The notes under the pieces were generated by a model that was not told the origin of the DNA, made no database searches, and saw only the letters and a program-made list of their open reading frames with translations. Source: Epiperipatus broadwayi (Eukaryota; Onychophora; Udeonychophora; Euonychophora; Peripatidae). Taken from it: a stretch of 64,000 bases of DNA. Every line of letters starts with the position of its first letter. The stretch's first letter is position 1. The position numbers and the translations under genes are program-made. Below are positions 12,571 to 22,698 of this stretch, piece by piece. Where the stretch lies: contig JAQFVV010000017.1 in assembly GCA_028023455.1 (NCBI GenBank), positions 5,236,098-5,300,097 on the forward strand, read 5' to 3'.

Positions 12571-12752
12571 AACTGAGCACTGATTATATATGTGTGTGGG
12601 AGATGACGGTCTGGATCAACTGATGAGTGCTGGTTCAGCACGAAATACGTATATTGAAGATCATTTATTTTCTCCACATATGTGGTCATATGTATCGGTT
12701 ATATATGATGGAGTGGAAGCTTGAAAGTCTTGTGTTCAAATCCCCTTTAACA
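12571..12752 (+). mobile_element. Ribozyme-bearing, tRNA-like short element (family E), + copy
   Basis: From ACTGAGCACTGATTATATAT the element runs through a hammerhead ribozyme (12613-12662), a spacer with TCTCCACATATGTGGTCA, and a tRNA-like tail ending in the B-box-like GTGTTCAAATCCCC (12737-12750). The tail matches the other copies, where it reads GGATAGTTGAAATGG (A-box-like) to GAGTTCAAATC. I infer a SINE-like unit. Only this orientation and the 9474-9680 copy include the ribozyme; the tail alone recurs at 9901-10110. Confidence 0.75.
12613..12662 (+). ncRNA. Hammerhead ribozyme, family E (best copy)
   Basis: Core: CTGATGA (12620-12626), stem II GTGCTG/CAGCAC (12627-12632 with 12636-12641, loop GTT) and GAAA (12642-12645). 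Stem III would be the palindrome ATACGTAT (12645-12652), and cleavage is predicted after A12653. Stem I pairs TTGA (12654-12657) with TCAA (12616-12619), and GATC on both sides could extend it. All conserved core bases are present (C3 to A9, G12 to A14, A15.1-U16.1). A palindromic stem III without a loop is expected to work best as a dimer, as described for other type I hammerheads with very short stem III. Confidence 0.85.
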
Positions 12753-12759
12753 TTTATTA

Positions 12760-14220
12760 ATAAAGTTAGCCATCTGAAAACACGTGACCTCTAACAAATA
12801 TTGGATTACTTAAATTTAGAATATCGTTAAATTCGTCGTTGTTTATTAATAGATGAATAATATAACATCATCATTTAAAAAAATATAAATTACAACCAAA
12901 TGGCTTTAATTTAAAAAAAAAATCATTTAGGATATGAAGATTTTTCGATGACATTGGCATCTTTACATTACCATAATTTTTGTTTATTTAAAAAATCTAG
13001 GTTTTTTTAGACTTTTACCAAAGATGTTATTATAAATATAATTTGTATTTATCTTTTCTTAAGAATAAATTTTCTTTTTAGTAACATCGCAATGCTAAAC
13101 ACGTTACAATAGAAATGTATAAATTTTAAAAATTACTTTTTGTCACCGTTTTCAAAAGAATTATAATTATTCTTTACAACATGTAAAGGCTCTTGTATTT
13201 TTGAAGTGTTGCCCAAAGTACTTCCTCGCTTAATGTTTGGGAACCAACTAGAAACAATATTTAGAAATCCCTCGCTAATCTGCAAGCGTGTCACCATTTT
13301 TGTTTTCATAATTTTATGCCATCTAGCGGACAAAAACAAATACTTGTCTCCATGTTGTAGGAATTTTAACCCTCGGAATTGTTTGATTTAAAATTTTTCA
13401 TCTTTGGAAGTCATGCCTATGTTTTGTTATATACTTAAAAATATGTACATCGCTCGTATAATAGTTTGTTGACATGTTCTATTAATAAAAAAAATTATAA
13501 GTTTTTTGGTTTATTTTTTCTTTCATTACATTTCATGTCGTTTGGTTTTAAAATGATTTTAACCGTCTGCAGTTAGATTCAATATTTTTTTATTTTAAAA
13601 AATGATTTATCAATTAACAATATGACGTTAGATAATCCAAGTTTTGTTATTGCATTATTGGTATATATATATTTAATCATATTTTATTTAAAGTTTTTTT
13701 TTTTCATGTAATGTTACTTTGACAATTAAAAGTTTTAGATTCTATGTTTTATAATAAATATTATTTTCATTGAATAAATAAGTGTAACTAAATATTATGT
13801 AATGATAATGGTTTTTCTAATATTCTTTATTTAGTTTGTTGTACTCTTATTCTAAAACAACCAAGCAATATAGATGCGTGTGTTTAAGTAAAGAGAGAAT
13901 GAGTCAAAGAATATCCAGTTTTCTTCGTCAAAAAAAAAATTCTTTATTGCTACAAATAGCTTTCAATATAAATATCAAATTTGCTGTTTTATATACTTTA
14001 ACCTTTAATGTTTCTGTAAGAAAGGTTGTTGATTTCTATGCTAAATAATAGCAACTCCACATAGTAAAAATAATTCTGATGTTTTAGTGATTTTTATGTT
14101 ATGTGTTTATTTTGTTGTATATAAGATTTTTAGACAAAAAGATGATATATAATAGTAGAATCATATTTTTGTAATAAATATCCACCCAGAAGCCATTTTA
14201 TTTCAATGACTATTCAAGTT
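12760..14220. other. AT-rich sequence, nothing recognised
   Basis: Overlapping opposite-strand frames near 13133-13391 are shadows of each other and resemble no family I know. Confidence 0.4.
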
Positions 14221-14225
14221 ATAAT

Positions 14226-14340
14226 ATCACATGATCACCATTTCTTATGCTTGCTCAAAACTGTTATTAATTACATAACTGTTATTGATTGTTCTGGCTT
14301 GCACTGAGTGGCAATACGTATAGAGAGTTTTGCCTGTTTT
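14226..14340 (-). mobile_element. Family A terminal fragment
   Basis: Begins ATCACATGATCACCATTTC and ends CTGAGTGGCAATACGTATAG, then AGAGTTTTGCCTG. Only the two ends of the unit remain. Confidence 0.65.
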
Positions 14341-14392
14341 AATATCAAGTTATAATATTAATATCATCTGCGTTCTTTATTACTTTTACAAT

Positions 14393-14637
14393 AAAACAGG
14401 CAAAACTCTCCATACAGTAGTGCCATTCAGTGCAAATCAGAGCAATCAATGGATGACAGAAGGTTTGTGCATAAAATCCCCATCTAGGGCCTACTCATCC
14501 AATATCCCCAGACTAGTTTCTAGCTTGTAGCTTTTGTCAGTGAGGAACTTTGGATCTGAGAGCACTGCACCTAGATCTTAGAATCTAATGCAACCCTCCA
14601 GCAGCCACCTTTTATCTCTACTTGTTTAGTGGTTTAA
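14393..14637 (-). mobile_element. Family A element inserted into a family D copy (12-bp target duplication)
   Basis: Flanked by TACTTTTACAAT (14381-14392 and 14638-14649). It splits a family D element, whose uninterrupted form is at 20000-20100. A minus-sense ribozyme lies near 14505-14547: CTGACAA (G8 changed to A), stem II AGC/GCT, GAAA, ACTAGT. It is truncated after CAGCAGCCACCTTTTATCTC. Confidence 0.8.
14505..14547 (-). ncRNA. Hammerhead-like motif, family A (mutated G8)
   Basis: Stem I (TCCCCA, TGAGGA), stem III ACTAGT and the GAAA box are intact, but the core reads CTGACAA, so activity is doubtful. Stem II has an A-U pair (AGC/GCT) where others have G-C (GGC/GCC), a covarying difference. 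Confidence 0.5.
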
Positions 14638-14740
14638 TACTTTTACAATGCTTTTTTTACAACCTAATATGACAGTTTTGATTGCCCCAGAAATCTTCAG
14701 AACTTCTTATATCGCCAAGTCTTGACTATTCAAGTTAATG
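14638..14740 (-). mobile_element. Family D copy, right part
   Basis: ACTTTTACAATGCTTTTTTTACAAC then a motif at 14664-14698 (minus): CTGAAGA, a GCAATC stem II strand, AAAAC, TGTC. Its left part lies before the family A insertion (14338-14392). Confidence 0.6.
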
Positions 14741-14838
14741 GTTTGAAGCAGTAGATAGATATCTTATGTACTTGTTGGATTTAAAATTTTAGGATATTTT
14801 ACTTTCAAGTTATTTGTTTGAATACTATTAAATTATTT

Positions 14839-15088
14839 TAAACCACTAAACATTCCCGGATCACATTTCTTATGCTTGCTTAAGTTGTTAAAACAGAGGC
14901 AAAACTCTCCAGTGCAAGTCAGAGTAATCAATGGATGCAAGGAGGTTTTAGCATAAAATCCCTATCTAGTGGGGATATTGGATGAGTAGGAACTAGATAG
15001 GGATTTAATGCAAAAACCTTCTTAAATCCATTGATTACTCTGGTTTGCACTGAGTGGCGCTGCTGTATGGAGAGTTTTGCCTCTGTAC
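14839..15088. mobile_element. Family A hairpin element with 10-bp target duplication
   Basis: TAAATTATTT at 14829-14838 and 15089-15098 flank an inverted repeat. The left arm runs from AACCACTAAACATTCCC to CCCTATCTAGTG, the right arm from GGATATTGGATGAGTAGG to GAGTTTTGCCTCTG. The ribozyme is missing at the fold centre. Confidence 0.75.
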
Positions 15089-15377
15089 TAAATTATTTCC
15101 TGCATGTATAGTACAATTCTGTTGTGTTTTTTTTTTAAAAAAATTAAATAAAACATTTATAATTGAATAGACTATTTGGTATAATCTTATTTCAGATTTG
15201 ATGCAGAATTTTTTTTTTTTTTTTGCTGTTTATTTTAAATACGTAATTCTAAAGTAAATATTCTTCCTTAATGAGATAATCTAGTTAAAGAAATCAATTT
15301 AGCTTTAGTATATTATTTTTTTACACACATCTTTGCAAAATTGTATCGCTCTGAATAAAATTTTAGCTGGTAAGCTA

Positions 15378-15455
15378 TAATTATTAAATTAATAATAATT
15401 AATTTATAACTTTATTAATAAAGTTATAAATTAATTATTATTAATTTAATAATTA
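15378..15455. repeat. Perfect 78-bp AT-only palindrome
   Basis: Arms of 39 bp with no spacer, centred at 15416/15417 (CTTTATTAATAAAG). It could extrude as a cruciform. Confidence 0.9.
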
Positions 15456-15467
15456 ATCAAATATTTT

Positions 15468-15760
15468 AAAACAGGCGAAACTCACTATACATATTGCCAC
15501 ACAGAGCAAGCTAAAGTAATCAATGGATGCCAGAGTGCCTACTCATCCAATATCCCCAGACTAGTTTCTGGCTTGTGGCCTTCATCAGTGAGGAGCCTTG
15601 GATCTGAGAGCACTGCACCTAGATCTTAGGATCTAGAAACTAGTCTGGGGATATTGGATGAGTAGGCACTAGATGGGGATTTTATGCACAAGCCTTCTGG
15701 CATTCACTGATTATTCTAGATTGCTGTGTGTGGCAATATGTATAGTGAGTTTTGCCTCTT
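15468..15760. mobile_element. Family A inverted element with one complete ribozyme
   Basis: ACAGGCGAAACTCACTATAC (left) and its complement (right) bound the copy. The left half is minus sense with a full hammerhead (15553-15594). The right half resumes at TAGAAACTAGTCTGGGG, cut inside the ribozyme. Confidence 0.8.
15553..15594 (-). ncRNA. Hammerhead ribozyme, family A
   Basis: Minus sense: TCCTCA, CTGATGA, stem II GGC/GCC with loop CACAA and an A-A opposition at its base, GAAA, ACTAGT, cleavage after GTC, TGGGGA. All core bases are present. Confidence 0.7.
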
Positions 15761-16874
15761 TACAATAGAAGTAGTTAATTTAAAATTGAACAAGGTCTTT
15801 TTCTTTTAACATCAATGAATTTTTAATAACGTGCTGATTCTTGAACTTCAGCTATCGTTTGTCAATAAAAAATATCAAACAAAAATTTCATTATTTATCT
15901 AATGCATAAAAAGTAGATTTAACTTACTAGTCATGAATCATTAAAAATCATTGGTCATAAAAAAAGCAATTTGTCCATAAGTGATTACTTGTCAGCTCTT
16001 TCATCACATATTGACTAAGAAGTAAGTTTATATAATAATTCACAATCTCTGCTTTTAAAGTCGTTAGTCACTTAACATTATTAATCAATGCTAATGAGCA
16101 TTATCACTTTGAAAAACTTTCAAAAGATTCTATCAACTTGTCATTCTTCAGGCGAAACATCATTATCACAGAACGTTCTTGTTTTAAATATGTTTCTAAG
16201 AATTATATTTGCAGGCCATCTCATAATGAGACGTTTTTATAAACTTGCATATAATTTTACTTTTCATTCAGTTATGAGACTGCCTGTGAAAATAATTCTT
16301 AGTAACATTTGGAACGAGAAGGTTCTGTGATGTGATTATAATCTTAAACGTTACATATTCAAGGCAGTAGTAAGTTATTTATATGCCACTGAAATTAATA
16401 ATATTCTGGAATAACATATAAAATCCTATTATAGAACAAATCAATGCCAAATCAGAAGGGTTTGCAGTCAATCAAAAATAAAAACTCAATTTACCATCCC
16501 ATTCGAAGAAATAAACTATCTAGACATTCTTTATCTCTCACCGGCAAATTAAGCATCTCAACAAAAATTATGCTTCACGATTTTCCAGAAATGAATTTAA
16601 AAAGTTTTGATAAAAGATTTCAAACTAAGTCAGAGAATCATCTATGGTATATTTAAATTGTTATCAAATAAATTTAACATTCTTGATATTTAATTGTTTC
16701 AGTATTAATTTTATGTTCAATTAATCTTTTATAAAATGTCATCTTACCATTTTGTGGTTATATCACAACACTTCATGTTACCAAAAAGTTTGAGGCGAAG
16801 TATTTAATTCACATTATGATTATCATTGTTAGTAGTAGCGCTTATTTTTTATCAAGATCAGTAATATACTATGT

Positions 16875-17841
16875 CATAAATTATAACACAGCAAATGTAC
16901 AATCACTTTTTCTTTTAAAATATATATGTTCTACAAAAATATTAACAAATTAATAATCCTTCTCCTTGTTCTTTTCAAAAACTTTATTTTCTAATATCAA
17001 TACTGAACATATATAATATAAAACTCCAACGTTTCAACTGTTTTTATCTTTATACAGTCATTTTCAAGGATCTGCAACAACAATATGAAATACATATTTA
17101 TAAATAAATCTCAATTACATAAATACCTTCATCTTACATTAACATAAACAGTAACTAACATATTAAACATACATAATTGTATTTTACTTACATCTCTCTC
17201 CCACTGCTATTTTTTATTACTCTTTCTTTTACATTATTTAATTACAAATCTGTCTTAAAATCATGCAAGAAATTTTTTATACAAATTTAAAAACCAACCC
17301 TAATTTCAAATAACCTCTGCCTTTTTTAAATCTTATCTAAAACCCACCCCATAACTATATTCCTAAACTATAGCTTTAAATGAATATAAACATCTTTTTT
17401 TATACAAAAAAACTTTTAACAATTTACCTAAACCTATTTAAACATTCATTTTAATTATACATTATTTTAGATTCCTTATCTACTCCATTAATTCTATTTA
17501 AAATAGGATTATATTTTTTTATGATTTTAAGACAGATTTGTAATTAAATAATGTAAAAGAAAGAGTAATAAAAAATAACAGTGGGAGAGAGATGTAAGTA
17601 AAATATAATTATGTATGTTTAATATGTTTGTTACTGTTTATGTTAATGTAAGATGAAGGTATTTATGTAATTGAGGTTTATTTATAAATATGTATTTCAT
17701 ATTGTTGCAGATCCTTGAAAATGACTGTATGAAGATAAAAACAGTTGAAACATTGGAGTTTTGTATTATATATATATGTTCAGTATTGATATTACAAAAT
17801 AAAGTTTTTGAAAAGAAAAAGAAGGATTTTTAATTTGTTGA
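16875..17841. mobile_element. Long inverted-repeat retroelement with 13-bp target duplication
   Basis: TAATATACTATGT (16862-16874 and 17842-17854) flanks 967 bp. The arms (about 16960-17266 and 17521-17835) are about 93-95% complementary by eye. Both contain a hammerhead-like remnant (CTTGAAAATGACTGT, ACAGTTGAAAC) at 17040-17085 minus and 17705-17750 plus, with stem II ACTGT/ACAGT but a decayed CUGANGA box. Confidence 0.8.
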
Positions 17842-17920
17842 TAATATACTATGTGTATAGAAATGCTTATTTTTTTATTTCTGTTTTATTAACAATTTTT
17901 TTTTCTCTCTCTTTCTCTTT

Positions 17921-18026
17921 CCATATGTCATAGCATCGGCCGGGAGGCGAACCCGCAACAATCGTCTGCAACCAACTGCTTGCTTGCAAGGCTGCTGCGC
18001 TGATCTCTCAGCTAACAATGCTTGAC
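17921..18026 (-). mobile_element. tRNA-derived SINE copy
   Basis: Minus sense: A-box-like TAGCTGAGAG (18005-18014), then TTGCAAGCAAGC and B-box-like GGTTCGCCTCC (17942-17953), ending GGCCGATGCTATGACATATG plus an A/G-rich tail. Spacing between boxes is larger than in a tRNA gene, so this is a SINE head, not a functional tRNA. Confidence 0.75.
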
Positions 18027-18338
18027 AACAAGTTATTTTTTATACATATCGTGTTTTTTGATGTGCGGTAATTTTATCTTAAAAATAATTAGGATAGAGA
18101 AATTAAAATAGTTATAGATTCCCTTCTTTTTACTTGTATTAATTTTAAAATATATTTACTAGAATAGAATTATTTATTTTAAAATTATTTTAATACTGTA
18201 TGTTTTAAAACTTTTTATGGAAATAATACAATTTTCTTCTTTTTCCTCCTTTCCTTATGTATTGATTTCTATATTTACATATCATGCCATTTCCAACCTT
18301 CTTATACACTTAACAATATTTTTTACACCAAAACTTTA

Positions 18339-18440
18339 CTCTTACAGTTTCGACTGTCCTGCAGTCATCATCAGAGATTTGGAAATAGGTTTATAAAGAT
18401 CTCTAATGCTGATTGCAGGATCAAACTGTAAAAATAAAGT
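18339..18440. mobile_element. Family C pair (minus 18340-18377, plus 18400-18435)
   Basis: The minus motif has CTGATGA, then T, stem II GACTG/CAGTC (loop CAGGA), GAAA, ACTGT, A|AGA with stem I TCT. The plus partner (CTAATGCTGATTGCAGGATC, AAAC) is decayed. Both are followed by AAAATAAAGTTTTGG-type sequence, so they are arms of one inverted repeat. Confidence 0.6.
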
Positions 18441-19680
18441 TTTGGGGTAAAAAATAATATAGTTAAGTTTTTAAGAAAAGTTGGAAATGGTATATGTTTT
18501 AAAACTATTTGAAAAAAAAAAGAAAAGTATTGTATAAATATATACTGCACATACATACCCATAAGTTAGGGAATAATAATCTCACTGTTTTAAAACAAAA
18601 AAAAAAAGCCTTGCCACCATATTCAAATATTTGTATGTATTTTCATTATACGTATATAAATGGAAAAGTTTCTAATAGAAATTATTTTTTTATATTAGTT
18701 TGATAAGCATAGAAGCTTTTTATATGACAACTACATATTTATAGAAACTTGTCAGCTGATCTAAAAATAAAAAGAAACATGATGTCTAAAAAATTCAATT
18801 GAGTCTACCCTATAAGCTGCGATGATTGGCAAAAAGGGAAAGTCAAGCTTAAGCATTGATACCATTATTTGTGCAAAATATACTTTATTGATATTCTCCC
18901 TTTATATTTATAATCAACCAGCTTAATAATCAGGATGGCATCCGAAATGACTGGCTGAGGTTTTAAGTTCAGGACTGTAATTCTCTTGCGCACTAAACAA
19001 TGTACGGCATTTAAACCTGTGATTTCAAAGTCCATAACAATTATTCAGAAGAACCAGGAATTATAATTTAAGATTATGTAAATAAAAACAAGGCATATGG
19101 TATTATTGATCGGGAGTTCATAACAAGTTCATGTGTCGGAATCGATCTTTGAATCTCCCGATCCCAAGTTGAACATACTACCAACTACACCAAACCACAC
19201 AGGATATTATGTAAATGAATTCTGTTTATGAAAACCTCTTGACTAGATACCAGTTAATAATGCTGAAAATTTGATTATAACCCATTCACATATTTCCGTT
19301 TGAAAAGTCTCTTTATTATAAGAACATTTTTTTTTTAATTATCTTTTCAGCATTCATCTTGAGTTATTCCTTTTTTAAGAACATTTTATTTAAATGAACA
19401 TCCAATATGACTATTTGAATAACCTTAAATATATCTTGCATACTTATCATTAGCATATCCATAAGCAATTCTATAATCTTTAAAAAGAAAACTTCATATG
19501 TAAAAACTTTTGGAATTCTTTGTATATGATTCTCATATAAAAGATTTGGATTATTATTTTGAGAAAAAGAATCTATGCAATATAAGTAAATTTTAAATTT
19601 TATTGAAATCTAGATTTGGAATAACTTATTTGCAGTTAAGGACTTATATCAAAGCATTAAGTCTCTCAGTTTCCATTCAG
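18440..19680. other. AT-rich sequence, nothing recognised
   Basis: A short stretch near 18830-19200 is less AT-rich (CGGGAGTTCATAACAAGTTC) and may be a decayed SINE, but I cannot assign it. Confidence 0.35.
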
Positions 19681-19684
19681 TATT

Positions 19685-19830
19685 AACAGCAGTAATCCAT
19701 CTCCATTCTACTCTAGAGTCACCTATTGTAAGCATGAATAATCAATGGGCATAAGTTAGTAATGCCAACCAAATCATCAGATTAGTTTCGATTATTGGTA
19801 TTATCAATGAAAAGCATAGAACTGTACCTA
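19685..19830 (-). mobile_element. Old family A relative
   Basis: AATAATCAATGGGCATAAG and ATCAGATTAGTTTCGATTATTG align in order with family A, but the ribozyme core is decayed (TTGATAA, then TCGAAAC). It is probably one of the oldest copies. Confidence 0.4.
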
Positions 19831-19998
19831 CTTCTTTACTATTCACACTAAAAAGTCGCTGAATTCAGTTATATATTATAATAGACTAATGGTAGAGTGG
19901 ATTAATGCTCCTAATACAAATTGTTGATTATAATTGGGATAATCATATTTCTTTTAATATAAATCATCCTTTCAGCAAAGATTTTATAATTTTAATAT

Positions 19999-20540
19999 AA
20001 TATTAATATCATCTATATTCTTTATCAATTTTACAATGCCTTTTTTACAACCTAATATGACAGTTTCGATTGTCCCAATAATTTTCTTCAGAACTATAAC
20101 AAACATAATACAAATACATGAATATAAATATACATGAACATATAATTTTATATATATATACATCTTATAATCATTATTTAATTATTACCTTTTATGTATT
20201 ATACATTTTATTCTTTTGTATATTTATCAATTAATACTTTCTATAATCATATATATATATTATTTTTATTTCATTTATTTTTTATTTTACTCTTATTAAT
20301 TTTTTAAATATTTAACTCTAACATATCTTTTATACTTTACATTATTATTTTTCATTATATAGACATTCAATATGTATAATTTTCTTTAACCTATAATATT
20401 ATTTTTTAACCTTCATGTATTTGTATTATGTTTATTATAGTTTTGAAGAAGATTGCTGAAGTGATCGAAACTCATATTAAGTTGTAAAAAAAACTTTGTA
20501 AAAGTAATAAAGAACATAGATGATATTAATATTATATGGA
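19999..20540. mobile_element. Family D inverted pair
   Basis: Motifs near 20065-20098 (minus, CTGAAGA and CGAAACTGTC) and 20447-20480 (plus, TTGAAGA, GATT/GATC, CGAAAC) lie in arms with TTTTTTACAACCTAATATG and its complement. The central 330 bp is AT-rich. Confidence 0.65.
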
Positions 20541-20697
20541 TTTGGCAATGCAATAGGAAAGATAAAGTTATAATACTTCATAAAAATATTATAATTAACA
20601 TATAAGTAAGGTTATTTAAATTTATATTTAACATATAAGTAAAGCCATTAAAATATATAATTTGTGACCTAGTGTCAGACATATATATAAAAGCAAC

Positions 20698-20980
20698 TTG
20701 TTTGAGGTTTGGATTGAAGCACATAAAATACAAGACATGATGGTGAATGAAGCAATCAAATGCCTTAAAAACATTTTCGCGATTCGTGGGTACCCGGAGG
20801 TTTTAGTATCTGACAACGGCGCTGCATTCACCGGAATGGAAATGCAACAATTTTGTGAAGAACATGATATGCAACAAGGGTAGTCACCACCATACCATCC
20901 TCAATCAAACAGTCTAGCTGATAACGCAGTACAACAAATGAAACAAAACTTGAAGAAAACAGGAACAAATATATATATAT
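20698..20980 (+). pseudogene. Ty3-type integrase core fragment
   Basis: The frame reads KCLKNIFAIRGYPEVLVSDN, then GAAFTGMEMQQFCEEHDMQQ, and past a TAG (20881) SPPYHPQSNSLADNAVQQMK. VSDNG supplies the second catalytic Asp. The PYHPQSN block is typical, but the usual catalytic Glu (AERAVQ) is Asp here (ADNAVQ). The first Asp and the rest of pol are missing. It is an isolated scrap with no LTRs recognised nearby, and is unrelated at sight to the gag-only element at 39067. Confidence 0.8.
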
Positions 20981-21846
20981 ATACGTATTGCAGTGTAATC
21001 CGTTTTAAAAGTAGCATGTACTTGGAATATTTTCTTATTTGAATAAACCTATATACTGTTGTAAATAATAAAATGGAGTGAAGTTTTTTTTGAATACACG
21101 ACAGTTTAAATCACAGTTATCAATATATTTCAAATTATTATTGATTGCTTGCATGTTTTTATATTTGTAAACCTATCCAGTCCTAAGAATTACTAGTTTT
21201 ATTATCTAAGTAATATATAGTTGGAGTGAAGTTTGAAGGTTATAATTGATTATTTGTTAGTCTGTTTTCAAAACAGGTTATATTTACCTGATTATTGAGG
21301 TTTATTTAAACTTCTTCGAATTAATAACTTCACTCTCTGTATTCAGGTTTTAATTTTTAGTGACTATATACACTTATTAAACCATAGATAAAGGTCGGTT
21401 TCCATCTTTATTGTTATAAGGAAGTTGCCTTTGCAACAGACTGAGATTGTTGATTGGTATTGTTTAAGTGTTGACTGCTTTCATGTATTTATCACATTCT
21501 GTATAAAAATATATATATACAATATAAACTTATAAATTGTGAAGGTGAAACTAAATGGTATTTTTGATAGTAAGTTAAATGTTACTTTGTTTTTATTTGT
21601 TGTCTACATCAATTAAGCATTATTCATGGTTAGTATTTTATATATGTAAATTTAATTTTCACTTCAATAACAATACTTTTACATTTAAAAAAAGGTTCTA
21701 CTTTGCCAAGCATATGCACATATGTACATAAAAGTATTTTATATGTATACAGTATATTTAAATTTTATATTCTGTACAATTATACAAATCACTTTTATTT
21801 CAATTATTCCAAATTTTTAGAACATTTTATTTATTTGTTTTTTTAG
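20981..21846. other. Intron sequence upstream of the first recognised carrier exon
   Basis: AT-rich. The last 25 bp form the acceptor (TTTATTTGTTTTTTTAG). No earlier exon was recognised. Confidence 0.5.
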
Positions 21847-22003
21847 GCAGGTGGTGTTGCGGGTACATCGGTAGATATTATTTTATTTCCTTTAGATACT
21901 ATAAAGACTAGACTTCAGAGTTCTCAGGGTTTTATTAAAGCTGGTGGATTTAAGAATATCTACTCTGGCCTGGCATCAGCAGCATTAGGATCAGCACCTA
22001 CTG
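21847..22003 (+). CDS. SLC25A26: SLC25A26-like S-adenosylmethionine mitochondrial carrier, internal exon (N-terminal repeat)
   Basis: The product would be an inner-membrane carrier exchanging cytosolic S-adenosylmethionine for matrix S-adenosylhomocysteine. The exon reads [20 protein letters not shown] and continues through [15 protein letters not shown] to GSAPT. It carries the mitochondrial carrier signature P-x-[DE]-x-x-[KR] (PLDTIK) at the end of transmembrane helix 1, followed by the amphipathic matrix helix. The [17 protein letters not shown] and KAGGF blocks are those of the SAM carrier subfamily. A pyrimidine-rich acceptor ends in AG at 21845-21846 and the donor GT is at 22004. The exon ends on the first base of a codon (phase 1), which the next exon completes. 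The first coding exon, with the start Met, was not found in the 21.8 kb upstream; it may be tiny or lie outside the window. Confidence 0.9.
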
Positions 22004-22037
22004 GTATCTATTTTTAGCCATTACACTATCAAAAATT

Positions 22038-22184
22038 TAAACCATCAAACATCACATGATTACCATTCTTTATGCTTATACAAGCTGTTTTTCATAGAGG
22101 CAAAACTCTCCTTACAGTAGCACCATTAATTACTCTGGCTTGCACTGGGTGGTGCTACTGTATGGAGAGTTTTGCCTCTGGATG
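22038..22184. mobile_element. Family A mini-hairpin with 13-bp target duplication
   Basis: The exact repeat ACTATCAAAAATT (22025-22037 and 22185-22197) defines both ends. The 147-bp copy starts TAAACCATCAAACATCACAT and folds on itself (GGCAAAACTCTCCTTACAG against its complement). It sits 34 bp after a carrier exon donor, so the exon border survived insertion. Confidence 0.85.
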
Positions 22185-22645
22185 ACTATCAAAAATTGCA
22201 AATAAACGAACAAATATTTAAAGACATGTTATATTTATTATGATAAACAATTATTAAATTACAAATAAATGATATAAAGCACTATAATTGGGCTCTGTTC
22301 AGTTAAATATGAAACACATAATCACCAATTTAAAAAAAAAAAAAACAAGTAATAAAATACAAAAGATATGAGTGCAGTTTCATGGGTCATTCTAACGTAA
22401 GCACATCAGCTACAATTGAGAAATTAGTGGAATATTATTTTTATAAAATGTGTTTAAATTATTCTACTTAAAAGTATAAGAAATGATACATTTATCAATT
22501 GTGTTGCATTTTATATTTGTGTGAATGCTTGTTTGTAATGAAATATACAATACTTGTGTATATAATATTTTTCACACATGGTAAACTTAATAAATATTGT
22601 GTGTTTTACATGAATAAGATTCTCATTTGTGTTTGATGATATTAA

Positions 22646-22698
22646 ACAACTAAACATCACATGATCATCATTTCCTATGCTTACCCAAGCTGTTAAAA
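22646..22698 (-). mobile_element. Family A terminal scrap
   Basis: AACTAAACATCACATGATCA to CCAAGCTGTTAAAATAG. It directly abuts the 3' tail of the LINE fragment. Confidence 0.55.

Noticed and set aside
16088-16656. Two plus-strand frames as a Penelope RT remnant (KIKTQFTIPFEEINYLDILY in another frame)
   Set aside because: One block resembles the FLD region, but the flanking sequence does not continue the match; support is too thin to annotate.
17921-18026. A functional tRNA gene
   Set aside because: The spacing between A and B boxes is too long, the acceptor stem does not pair, and a diverged second copy exists; it is a SINE head.
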